64,000 nucleotides of DNA from Ptiloglossa arizonensis (lineage: Eukaryota > Arthropoda > Insecta > Hymenoptera > Colletidae): the NCBI RefSeq assembly GCF_051014685.1, contig NW_027478419.1:620001-684000 (forward strand), written 5' to 3'. The notes beneath the pieces were generated by a model, which was not told the DNA's origin, did no database searches, and saw only the letters and a program-made list of their open reading frames with translations. Positions 36,434 to 48,600 of this stretch are shown here, in pieces. Within the stretch, counting starts at the first letter, position 1, and each line of letters opens with the position of its first letter. The translations under genes were made by a program, and so were the position numbers.

Positions 36434-38000
36434 TTTCTCAAGCTTTTCTTACCTCCAAACTGCCATATCTCGCGAACGGATTGACCAATCCGCAAAATTT
36501 CTGTTGCGTCTGAATGTAGAAACTCGCCCGATTACAACGGTGTGCGTACTGTTCCCCTAGGCCGTTCTAGTTACTCGTTTCGAGCATCAGAACTGCGAAA
36601 ATTTTGAGTTTCTCAAGCGTTTCTTACCTCCAAACTGCCATATCTCGCGAACGGATTGACCAATCCGCAATATTTCTGTTGCGTCTGAAAGTAGAAACTC
36701 GCCCGATTACAACGGTGTGCGTACTATTCCCCTAGGCCGTCCTAGTTACTCGTTTCGAGCATCAGAACTGCGAAATTTTGAGTTTCTCAAGCGTTTCTTA
36801 CCTCCAAACTGCCATATCTCGCGAACGGATTGATCAATACGCAAAATTTCTGTTGCATTTGAAAGTAGAAACTCGCCAGATTACAACGGTATGCGCACTT
36901 TTCCCCTAGGCCGTTCTAGTTATTCGTTTCGAGCATCAGAACTGCGCAAATTTTGAGTTTCTCAAGCGTTTCTTACATCCAAACTGCCATATCTCGCGAA
37001 CGGATTGACCAATCCGCAAAGTTTCTGTTGCACATGAAAGTAGAAACTCGCCCGATTACAACGGTATGCGTACTTTTCCCCTAGGCCGTTCTAGTCATTC
37101 GTTTCGAGCATCAGAACGGCGAAAATTTTGAGTTTCTCAAGCGTTTCTTACCTCCAAACTGCCATATCTCGCGAACGGATTGACCAATCCGCAAAATTTC
37201 TGTTGCATCTGAAAGTGGAAACTCACCCGATTACAACGGTATGCGTACTCTTCCCCTATGCCGTTCTAGTTACTCGTTTCGAGCATCAGAACTGCGAAAA
37301 CTTTGAGTTTCTCAAGCGTTTCTTACCTCCAAACTGCCATATCTCGCGAACGGATTGACCAATCCGCAAAATTTCTGTTGCGTCTGAAAGTAGAAACTCG
37401 CCCGATTACAACGGTGTGCGTACTATTCCCCTAGGCCGTTCTAGTTACTCGTTTCGAGCATCAGAACTGCGAAAATTTTGAGTTTCTCAAGCGTTTCTTA
37501 CCTCCAAACTGCCATATCTCGCGAACGGATTGACCAATCCGCAAAATTTCTGTTGCGTCTGAAAGTAGAAACTCGCCCGATTACAACGGTGTGCGTACTA
37601 TTCCCCTAGGCCGTTCTAGTTATTCGTGTCGAGCATCAGAACTGCGAAAATGTTGAGTTTCTCAAGCGTTTCTTATATCCAAACTGCCATATTTCGCGAA
37701 CGGATTGATCAATCCGCAAAATTTCTGTTGCATCTGAAAGTTGAAACTCGCCCGATTACAACGGTATGCGTACTTTTCCCCTATGCCGTTCTACTTACTC
37801 GTTTCGAGCATCAGAACTGCGAAAATTTTGTGTTTATCAAGCGTTTCTTATTTCCAAACTGCCATATCTCGCGAACGGATTGATCAATCCGCAAAATTTC
37901 TGTGGCGTCTGAAAGTTGAAACTCGCCCGATTACATCGGTATGCGTACTATTCCCCTAGGCCGTTCTAGTTACTCGTTTCGAGCATCAGAACTGCGAAAA
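36434..38000 (+). repeat. 10-monomer higher-order unit, type 2 (incomplete at its end)
   Basis: This unit follows 34685-36250 at an offset of 1749 bp. Private markers separate it from type 1: GGCCGTCCTAG near 36740, AAGTGGAAAC near 37216, and AAAATGTTGAG near 37650. After about 38.0 kb it changes to the AAAATTTCGAG/AAGCGGCC monomers. The type 1/type 2 pair is carried together in the 13,475-bp and 3498-bp duplications, so the pair acts as a 20-monomer unit. Confidence 0.85.
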
Positions 38001-39416
38001 TTTCGAGTTTCTCAAGCGTTTCTTACATCCAAGCGGCCATATCTCGCGAACGGATTGACCAATCCGCAAAATTTCTGTTGCATCTGAAAGTAGAAACTCA
38101 CCCGATTACAACGGTATGCGTACTTTTCCCCTAGGCCGTTCTAGTTACTCGTTTCGAGCATCAGAACTGCGAAAATTTCGAGTTTCTCAAGCGTTTCTTA
38201 CATCCAAACGGCCATATCTCGCGAACGGATTGACCAATCCGCAAAATTTCTGTTGCATCTGAAAGTAGAAACTCACCCGATTACAACGGTATGCGTACTC
38301 TTCCCCTATGCCGTTCTAGTTACTCGTTTCGAGCATCAGAACTGCGAAAATTTTGAGTTTCTCAAGCGTTTCTTACATCCAAACTGCCATATCTCGCGAA
38401 CGGATTGACCGATCCGCAAAATTTCTGTTGCATCTGAAAGTAGAAACTCGCCCGATTACAACGGTATGCGTACTTTTCCCCTATGCCGTTCTAGTTACTC
38501 GTTTCGAGCATCAGAACTGCGAAAATTTTGAGTTTCTCAAGCGTTTCTTACATCCAATCTGCCATATCTCGCGAACTGACCGACCAATCCGCAAAATTTA
38601 TGTTGCATCTGCAAGTAGAAACTAGCCCGATTGCAACGGTATGCGTACTTTTCCCCTAGGCCGTTCTAGTTATTCGTTTCGAGCATCAGAACTGCGAAAA
38701 TTTTGAGTTTCTCAAGCGTTTCTTACTTCCAAACTGCCATATCTCGCGAACGGATCGACCAATCCGCAAAATTTCTGTTGCATCTGCAAGTAGAAACTCG
38801 CCCGATTACAACGGTATGTGTACTTTTCCCCTAGGCCGTTCTAGTTATTCGTTTCGAGCATCAGAACTGCGAAAATTTTGAGTTTCTCAAGCGTTTCTTA
38901 CTTCCAAACTGCCATATCTCGCGAACGGATCGACCAATCCGCAAAATTTCAGTTGCACGTGCAAGTAGAATCTCGCCCGATTACAACGGTATGCGTACTT
39001 TTCCCCTAGGCCGTTCTAGTTATTCGTTTCGAGCATCAGAACTGCGCAAATTTTGAGTTTCTCAAGCGTTTCTTAACTCCAAACTGCCATATCTCGCGAA
39101 CGGATTGACCAATCCGCAAAATTTCTGTTGCGTTTGAAAGTAGAAACTCGCCCGATTACAACTGTGTGCGTACTATTCCCCTAGGCCGTTCTAGTTACTC
39201 GTTTCGAGCATCAGAACTGCGAAAATTTTGAGTTTCTCAAGCGTTTCTTATATCCAAACTGCCATATTTCGCGAACGGATTGATCAATCCGCAAAATTTC
39301 TGTTGCATCTGAAAGTTGAAACTCGCCCGATTACAACGGTATGCGCACTTTTCCCCTAGGCCGTTCTAGTTATTCGTGTCGAGCATCAGAACTGCGCAAA
39401 TTTTGAGTTTCTCAAG

Positions 39417-39696
39417 CTTTTCTTACCTCCAAACTGCCATGTCTCGCGAACGGATTGACCAATCCGCAAAATTTCTGTTGCGTCTGAATGTAGAAACTCG
39501 CCCGATTACAACGGTATGCGCACTTTTCCCCTAGGCGGTTCTAGTTATTCGTTTCGAGCATCAGAACTGCGAAAATTTTGAGTTTCTCAAGCGTTTCTTA
39601 TTTCCAAACTGCCATATCTCGCGAACGGATTGACCAATCCGCAAAATTTCTGTTGCGTCTGAAAGTAGAAACTCGCCCGATTACAACGGTATGCGT
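39417..39696 (+). repeat. Chimeric junction between zone C and the second copy of zone B
   Basis: Up to 39416 the sequence matches 55.2-56.39 kb (offset 16,973). It then switches to a unit with AAGCTTTTCTTACC, AACTGCCATGTCTCGCG and GTCTGAATGTAG, otherwise seen at 33.46 and 46.93 kb. Within the same monomer it changes again to GCGCACTTTTCCCC and TAGGCGG followed by TTATTTCC, as at 33.2 kb, and then to zone B sequence. At least two exchanges between out-of-register monomers are needed to explain it. Exact breakpoints cannot be placed, because monomers share long identical stretches. Confidence 0.7.
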
Positions 39697-42600
39697 ACTT
39701 TTCCCCTAGGCCGTTCTAGTTATTCGTTTCGAGCATCAGAACTGCGAAAATTTTGAGTTTCTCAAGCGTTTCTTACTTCCAAACTGCCATATCTCGCGAA
39801 CGGATCGACCAATCCGCAAAATTTCTGTTGCAGGTGCAAGTAGAAACTCGCCCGATTACAACGGTATGCGTACTTTTCCCCTATGCCGTTCTAGTTACTC
39901 GTTTCGAGCATCAGAAATGCGAAAATTTTGAGTTTATCAAGCGTTTCTTACCTCCAAACTGCCATATCTCGCGAACGGATTGACCAATCCGCAAAATTTC
40001 TGTTGCGTCTGAAAGTAGAAACTCGCCCGATTACAACGGTGTGCGTACTATTCCCCTAGGCCGTTCTAGTTACTCGTTTCGAGCATCAGAACTGCGAAAA
40101 TTTTGAGTTTATCAAGCGTTTCTTATATCCAAACTGCCATATCTCGCGAACGGATTGATCAATCCGCAAAATTTCTGTTGCATGTGCAAGTAGAATCTCG
40201 CCCGATTACAACGGTATGCGTACTTTTCCCCTAGGCCGTTCTAGTTATTTCGTTCCGAGCATCAGAACTGCGCAAATTTTGAGTTTCTCAAGCGTTTCTT
40301 ATATCCAAACTGCCATATCTCGCGAACGGATTGATCAATCCGCAAAATTTCTGTTGCATCTGAAAGTAGAAACTCGCCCTATTACAACGGTATGCGCACT
40401 TTTCCCCTAGGCCGTTCTAGTTATTCGTGTCGAGCATCAGAACTGCGAAAATTTTGAGTTTCTCAAGCGTTTCTTACATCCAAACTGCCATATCTCGCGA
40501 ACGGATTGACCAATCCGCAAAATTTCTGTTGCATCTGAAAGTAGAAACTCGCCCGATTACAACGGTATGCTTACTTTTCCCCTATGCCGTTCTAGTTACT
40601 CGTTTCGAGCATCAGAACTGCGAAAATTTTGAGTTTCTCAAGCGTTTCTTACCTCCAAACTGCCATATCTCGCGAACGGATTGATCAATACGCAAAATTT
40701 CTGTTGCATCTGAAAGTAGAAACTCGCCCGATTACAACGGTATGCGCACTTTTCCCCTAGGCCGTTCTAGTTATTCGTTTCGAGCATCAGAACTGCGCAA
40801 ATTTTGAGTTTCTCAAGCGTTTCTTACATCCAAACTGCCATATCTCGCGAACGGATTGACCAATCCGCAAAATTTCTGTTGCATCTGAAAGTAGAAACTC
40901 GCCCGATTACAACGATATGCGTACTTTTCCCCTAGGCCGTTCTAGTTATTCGTTTCGAGCATCAGAACGGCGAAAATTTTGAGTTTCTCAAGCGTTTCTT
41001 ACATCCAAACTGCCATATCTCGCGAACGGATTGACCAATCCGCAAAATTTCTGTAGCATCTGAAAGTAGAAACTCGCCCGATTACAACGGTATGTGTAGT
41101 TTTCCCCTAGGCCGTTCCAGTTATTCGTTTCGAGCATCAGAACTGCGAAAGTTTTGAGTTTCTCAAGCGTTTCTTACATCCAGACTGCCATATCTCGCGA
41201 ACGGATTGACCGATTCGCAAAATTTCTGTTGCATCCGAAAGTAGAAACTCGCCCGATTACAACGGTATGCGCACTTTTCCCCTAGGCCGTTCTAGTTATT
41301 CGTGTCGAGCATCAGAACTGCGCAAATTTTGAGTTTCTCAAGCGTTTCTTACATCCAAACTGCCATATCTCGCGAACGGATCGACCAATCCGCAAAATTT
41401 CTGTTGCAGGTGCAAGTAGAAACTCGCCCGATTACAACGGTATGCGTACTTTTCCCCTATGCCGTTCTAGTTACTCGTTTCGAGCATCAGAAATGCGAAA
41501 ATTTTGAGTTTATCAAGCGTTTCTTACCTCCAAACTGCCATATCTCGCGAACGGATTGACCAATCCGCAAAATTTCTGTTGCATCTGAAAGTAGAAACTC
41601 GCCCGATTACAACGGTATGCGTACTTTTCCCCTATGCCGTTCTAGTTACTCGTTTCGAGCATCAGAACTGCGAAAATTTTGAGTTTATCAAGCGTTTCTT
41701 ATATCCAAACTGCCATATCTCGCGAACGGATTGATCAATCCGCAAAATTTCTGTTGCATGTGCAAGTAGAATCTCGCCCGATTACAACGGTATGCGTACT
41801 TTTCCCCTAGGCCGTTCTAGTTATTTCGTTCCGAGCATCAGAACTGCGCAAATTTTGAGTTTCTCAAGCGTTTCTTATATCCAAACTGCCATATCTCGCG
41901 AACGGATTGATCAATCCGCAAAATTTCAGTTGCATGTGCAAGTAGAATCTCGCCCGATTACAACGGTATGCGTACTTTTCCCCTAGGCCGTTCTAGTTAT
42001 TCGTTTCGAGCATCAGAACTGCGCAAATTTTGAGTTTCTCAAGCGTTTCTTACCTCCAAACTGCCATATCTCGCGAACGGATTGACCAATCCGCAAAATT
42101 TCTGTTGCATCTGAAAGTAGAAACTCGCCCGATTAAAACGGTGTGGGTACAATTCCCCTAGGCAGTTCTAGTTATTTCGTTCCGAGCATCAGAACTGCGC
42201 AAATTTTGAGTTTCTCAAGCGTTTCTTATATCCAAACTGCCATATCTCGCGAACGGATTGATCAATCCGCAAAATTTCTGTTGCATCTGAAAGTAGAAAC
42301 TCGCCCTATTACAACGGTATGCGCACTTTTCCCCTAGGCCGTTCTAGTTATTCGTTTCGAGCATCAGAACTGCGAAAATTTTGAGTTTCTCAAGCGTTTC
42401 TTACTTCCAAACTGCCATATCTCGCGAACGGATCGACCAATCCGCAAAATTTCTGTTGCAGGTGCAAGTAGAAACTCGCCCGATTACAACGGTATGCGTA
42501 CTTTTCCCCTATGCCGTTCTAGTTACTCGTTTCGAGCATCAGAAATGCGAAAATTTTGAGTTTATCAAGCGTTTCTTATATCCAAACTGCCATATCTCGC

Positions 42601-45600
42601 GAACGGATTGATCAATCCGCAAAATTTCTGTTGCATCTGAAAGTAGAAACTCGCCCGATTACAACGATATGCTTACTTTTCCCCTAGGCCGTTCTAGTTA
42701 TTCGTTTCGAGCATCAGAACGGCGAAAATTTTGAGTTTCTCAAGCGTTTCTTACATCCAAACTGCCATATCTCGCGAACGGATTGATCAATCCGCAAAAT
42801 TTCTGTTGCATCTGAAAGTAGAAACTCGCCCTATTACAACGGTATGCGCACTTTTCCCCTAGGCCGTTCTAGTTATTCGTTTCGAGCATCAGAACTGCGA
42901 AAATTTTGAGTTTCTCAAGCGTTTCTTACTTCCAAACTGCCATATCTCGCGAACGGATCGACCAATCCGCAAAATTTCTGTTGCAGGTGCAAGTAGAAAC
43001 TCGCCCGATTACAACGGTATGCGTACTTTTCCCCTGTGCCGTTCTAGTTACTCGTTTCGAGCATCAGAACTGCGAAAACTTTGAGTTTATCAAGCGTTTC
43101 TTTCCTCCAAACTGCCATATCTCGCGAACGGATTGATCAATACGCAAAATTTCTGTTGTATCTGAAAGTAGAAACTCGCCCGATTACAACGGTATGCGCA
43201 CTTTTCCCCTAGGCCGTTCTAGTTATTCGTTTCGAGCATCAGAACTGCGCAAATTTTGAGTTTCTCAAGCGTTTCTTACATCCAAACTGCCATATCTCGC
43301 GAACGGATTGACCAATCCGCAAAATTTCTGTTGCATCTGAAAGTAGAAACTCACCCGATTACAACGGTATGCGTACTTTTCCCCTAGGCCGTTCTAGTTA
43401 CTCGTTTCGAGCATCAGAACTGCGAAAATTTTGAGTTTCTCAAGCGTTTCTTACATCCAAACTGCCATATCTCGCGAACGGACCAACCAATCCGCAAAAT
43501 TTATGTTGCATCTGCAAGTAGAAACTAGCCCGATTGCAACGGTATGCGTACTTTTCCCCTAGGCCGTTCTAGTTATTCGTTTCGAGCATCAGAACTGCGA
43601 AAATTTTGAGTTTCTCAAGCGTTTCTTACTTCCAAACTGCCATATCTCGCGAACGGATCGACCAATCCGCAAAATTTCTGTTGCATCTGCAAGTAGAAAC
43701 TCGCCCGATTACAACGGTATGTGTACTTTTCCCCTAGGCCGTTCTAGTTATTCGTTTCGAGCATCAGAACTGCGAAAATTTTGAGTTTCTCAAGCGTTTC
43801 TTACTTCCAAACTGCCATATCTCGCGAACGGATCGACCAATCCGCAAAATTTCCGTTGCATGTGCAAGTAGAATCTCGCCCGATTACAACGGTATGCGTA
43901 CTTTTCCCCTAGGCCGTTCTAGTTATTCGTTTCGAGCATCAGAACTGCGCAAATTTTGAGTTTCTCAAGCGTTTCTTACCTCCAAACTGCCATATCTCGC
44001 GAACGGATTGACCAATCCGCAAAATTTCTGTTGCGTTTGAAAGTAGAAACTCGCCCGATTACAACGGTATGCGCACTTTTCCCCTAGGCCGTTCTAGTTA
44101 TTCGTGTCGAGCATCAGAACTGCGCAAATTTTGAGTTTCTCAAGCGTTTCTTACATCCAAACTGCCATATCGCGCGAACGGATTGACCAATCCGCAAAAT
44201 TTCTGTTGCATCTGAAAGTAGAAACTCGCCCGATTACAACGGTATGCGTACTTTTCCCCTATGCCGTTCTAGTTATTCGTTTCGAGCATCAGAACTGCGA
44301 AAATTTTGAGTTTCTCAAGCGTTTCTTACCTCCAAACTGCCATATCTCGCGAACGGATTGACCAATCCGCAAAATTTCTGTTGCATCTGAAAGTAGAAAC
44401 ACGCCCGAATACAACGGTATGCGTACTTTTCCCCTATGCCGTTCTAGTTACTCGTTTCGAGCATCAGAACTGCGAAAATTTTGAGTTTATCAAGCGTTTC
44501 TTATATCCAAACTGCCATATCTCGCGAACGGATTGACCAATCCGCAAAATTTCTGTTGCATGTGCAAGTAGAATCTCGCCCGATTACAACGGTATGCGTA
44601 CTTTTCCCCTAGGCCGTTCTAGTTATTTCGTTCCGAGCATCAGAACTGCGCAAATTTTGAGTTTCTCAAGCGTTTCTTACATCCAAACTGCCATATCTCG
44701 CGAACGGATTGACCAATCCGCAAAATTTCTGTTGCATCTGAAAGTAGAAACTCGCCCGATTACAACGATATGCGTACTTTTCCCCTAGGCCGTTCTAGTT
44801 ATTCGTTTCGAGCATCAGAACGGCGAAAATTTTGAGTTTCTCAAGCGTTTCTTACATCCAAACTGCCATATCTCGCGAACGGATTGACCAATCCGCAAAA
44901 TTTCTGTAGCATCTGAAAGTAGAAACTCGCCCGATTACAACGGTATGCGTACTCTTCCCCTATGCCGTTCTAGTTACTCGTTTCGAGCATCAGAACTGCG
45001 AAAATTTCGAGTTTCTCAAGCGTTTCTTACATCCAAGCGGCCATATCTCGCGAACGGATTGACAAATCCGCAAAATTTCTGTTGCATCTGAAAGTAGAAA
45101 CTCACCCGATTACAACGGTATGCGTACTTTTCCCCTAGGCCGTTCTAGTTACTCGTTTCGAGCATCAGAACTGCGAAAATTTCGAGTTTCTCAAGCGTTT
45201 CTTACATCCAAACGGCCATATCTCGCGAACGGATTGACCAATCCGCAAAATTTCTGTTGCATCTGAAAGTAGAAACTCACCCGATTACAACGGTATGCGT
45301 ACTCTTCCCCTATGCCGTTCTAGTTACTCGTTTCGAGCATCAGAACTGCGAAAATTTTGAGTTTCTCAAGCGTTTCTTACATCCAAACTGCCATATCTCG
45401 TGAACGGATTGACCGATCCGCAAAATTTCTGTTGCATCTGAAAGTAGAAACTCGCCCGTTTACAACGGTATGCGTACTTTTCCCCTATGCCGTTCTAGTT
45501 ACTCGTTTCGAGCATCAGAACTGCGAAAATTTTGAGTTTCTCAAGCGTTTCTTACATCCAAACTGCCATATCTCGCGAACGGACCGACCAATCCGCAAAA

Positions 45601-48600
45601 TTTATGTTGCATCTGCAAGTAGAAACTAGCCCGATTGCAACGGTATGCGTACTTTTCCCCTAGGCCGTTCTAGTTATTCGTTTCGAGCATCAGAACTGCG
45701 AAAATTTTGAGTTTCTCAAGCGTTTCTTACTTCCAAACTGCCATATCTCGCGAACGGATCGACCAATCCGCAAAATTTCTGTTGCATCTGCAAGTAGAAA
45801 CTCGCCCGATTACAACGGTATGTGTACTTTTCCCCTAGGCCGTTCTAGTTATTCGTTTCGAGCATCAGAACTGCGAAAATTTTGAGTTTCTCAAGCGTTT
45901 CTTACTTCCAAACTGCCATATCTCGCGAACGGATCGACCAATCCGCAAAATTTCAGTTGCATGTGCAAGTAGAATCTCGCCCGATTACAACGGTATGCGT
46001 ACTTTTCCCCTAGGCCGTTCTAGTTATTCGTTTCGAGCATCAGAACTGCGCAAATTTTGAGTTTCTCAAGCGTTTCTTACCTCCAAACTGCCATATCTCG
46101 CGAACGGATTGACCAATCCGCAAAATTTCTGTTGCGTTTGAAAGTAGAAACTCGCCCGATTACAACGGTGTGCGTACTATTCCCCTAGGCCGTTCTAGTT
46201 ACTCGTTTCGAGCATCAGAACTGCGAAAATTTTGAGTTTCTCAAGCGTTTCTTATATCCAAACTGCCATATTTCGCGAACGGATTGATCAATCCGCAAAA
46301 TTTCTGTTGCATCTGAAAGTTGAAACTCGCCCGATTACAACGGTATGCGCACTTTTCCCCTAGGCCGTTCTAGTTATTCGTGTCGAGCATCAGAACTGCG
46401 CAAATTTTGAGTTTCTCAAGCGTTTCTTACATCCAAACTGCCATATCGCGCGAACGGATTGACCAATCCGCAAAATTTCTGTTGCATCTGAAAGTAGAAA
46501 CTCGCCCGATTACAACGGTATGCGTACTTTTCCCCTATGCCGTTCTAGTTATTCGTTTCGAGCATCAGAACTGCGAAAATTTTGAGTTTCTCAAGCGTTT
46601 CTTACCTCCAAACTGCCATATCTCGCGATCGGATTGACCAATCCGCAAAATTTCTGTTGCGTCTGAAAGTAGAAACTCGCCCGATTACAACGGTATGCGC
46701 ACTTTTCCCCTAGGCGGTTCTAGTTATTCGTTTCGAGCATCAGAACTGCGAAAATTTTGAGTTTCTCAAGCGTTTCTTATTTCCAAACTGCCATATCTCG
46801 CGAACGGATTGACCAATCCGCAAAATTTCTGTTGCGTCTGAAAGTAGAAACTCGCCCGATTACAACAGTGTGCGTACTATTCCCCTAGGCCGTTCTAGTT
46901 ACTCGTTTTGAGCATCAGAACTGCGAAATTTTGAGTTTCTCAAGCTTTTCTTACCTCCAAACTGCCATGTCTCGCGAACGGATTGACCAATCCGCAAAAT
47001 TTCTGTTGCGTCTGAATGTAGAAACTCGCCCGATTACAACGGTGTGCGTACTGTTCCCCTAGGCCGTTCTAGTTACTCGTTTCGAGCATCAGAACTGCGA
47101 AAATTTTGAGTTTCTCAAGCGTTTCTTACATCCAAACTGCCATATCTCGCGAACGGATTGACCAATCCGCAATATTTCTGTTGCGTCTGAAAGTAGAAAC
47201 TCGCCCGATTACAACGGTGTGCGTACTATTCCCCTAGGCCGTTCTAGTTACTTGTTTCGAGCATCAGAACTGCGAAAATTTCGAGTTTCTCAAGCGTTTC
47301 TTACATCCAAACGGCCATATCTCGCGAACGGATTGACCAATCCGCAAAATTTCTGTTGCATCTGAAAGTAGAAACTCACCCGATTACAACGGTATGCGTA
47401 CTCTTCCCCTATGCCGTTCTAGTTACTCGTTTCGAGCATCAGAACTGCGAAAATTTTGAGTTTCTCAAGCGTTTCTTACATCCAAACTGCCATATCTCGC
47501 GAACGGATTGACCGATCCGCAAAATTTCTGTTGCATCTGAAAGTAGAAACTCGCCCGATTACAACGGTATGCGTACTTTTCCCCTATGCCGTTCTAGTTA
47601 CTCGTTTCGAGCATCAGAACTGCGCAAATTTTGAGTTTCTCAAGCGTTTCTTACATGCAAACTGCCATATCGCGCGAACGGATTGACCAATCCGCAAAAT
47701 TTCTGTTGCATCTGAAAGTAGAAACTCGCCCGATTACAACGGTATGCGTACTTTTCCCCTATGCCGTTCTAGTTATTCGTTTCGAGCATCAGAACTGCGA
47801 AAATTTTGAGTTTCTCAAGCGTTTCTTACCTCCAAACTGCCATATCTCGCGATCGGATTGACCAATCCGCAAAATTTCTGTTGCGTCTGAAAGTAGAAAC
47901 TAGCCCGATTACAACGGTATGCGCACTTTTCCCCTAGGCGGTTCTAGTTATTCGTTTCGAGCATCAGAACTGCGAAAATTTTGAGTTTCTCAAGCGTTTC
48001 TTATTTCCAAACTGCCATATCTCGCGAACGGATTGACCAATCCGCAAAATTTCTGTTGCGTCTGAAAGTAGAAACTCGCCCGATTACAACAGTGTGCGTA
48101 CTATTCCCCTAGGCCGTTCTAGTTACTCATTTTGAGCATCAGAACTGCGAAATTTTGAGTTTCTCAAGCTTTTCTTACCTCCAAACTGCCATATCTCGCG
48201 AACGGATTGACCAATCCGCAAAATTTCTGTTGCGTCTGAATGTAGAAACTCGCCCGATTACAACGGTGTGCGTACTGTTCCCCTAGGCCGTTCTAGTTAC
48301 TCGTTTCGAGCATCAGAACTGCGAAAATTTTGAGTTTCTCAAGCGTTTCTTACCTCCAAACTGCCATATCTCGCGAACGGATTGACCAATCCGCAATATT
48401 TCTGTTGCGTCTGAAAGTAGAAACTCGCCCGATTACAACGGTGTGCGTACTATTCCCCTAGGCCGTTCTAGTTACTCGTTTCGAGCATCAGAACTGCGAA
48501 ATTTTGAGTTTCTCAAGCGTTTCTTACCTCCAAACTGCCATATCTCGCGAACGGATTGATCAATACGCAAAATTTCTGTTGCATTTGAAAGTAGAAACTC

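Larger units (their letters stand above)
26222..38124 (+). repeat. Large segmental duplication, copy 1 (about 11.9 kb, offset 13,475 bp)
   Basis: Sixty-eight monomers in this interval recur in the same order 13,475 bp (77 x 175) downstream. All 1-bp indel units, rare variants and higher-order junctions are shared. Two private substitutions were found by eye: C at 29684 against T at 43159, and T at 36026 against A at 49501. The left limit is set by GCGCAC here against GCGTAC in copy 2 at position 26221, with different monomers upstream. On the right the first mismatch is at 38125 (ACTTTT against ACTCTT), and the two copies part fully at about 38255. Confidence 0.9.
31301..39416 (+). repeat. 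Array zone C: AAAATTTCGAG / GCGAAATTTTG / GTCTGAATGTAG class
   Basis: Diagnostic variants here are AAAATTTCGAG with AAACGGCC or AAGCGGCC, the one-base-shorter GCGAAATTTTG, GTCTGAATGTAG with GTACTGTTCC, CTCGCGATCGG, GTTGCACATGAAAG with TAGTCATTCG, and TTTTGTGTTTATC. The +1T units of zones A and B are absent between about 31.15 and 40.25 kb. Most dyad sites are in the TTGACC state. The zone contains a tandem 10-monomer unit (1749 bp) at 34.7-38.0 kb and ends in a chimeric junction near 39.4 kb. Confidence 0.7.
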
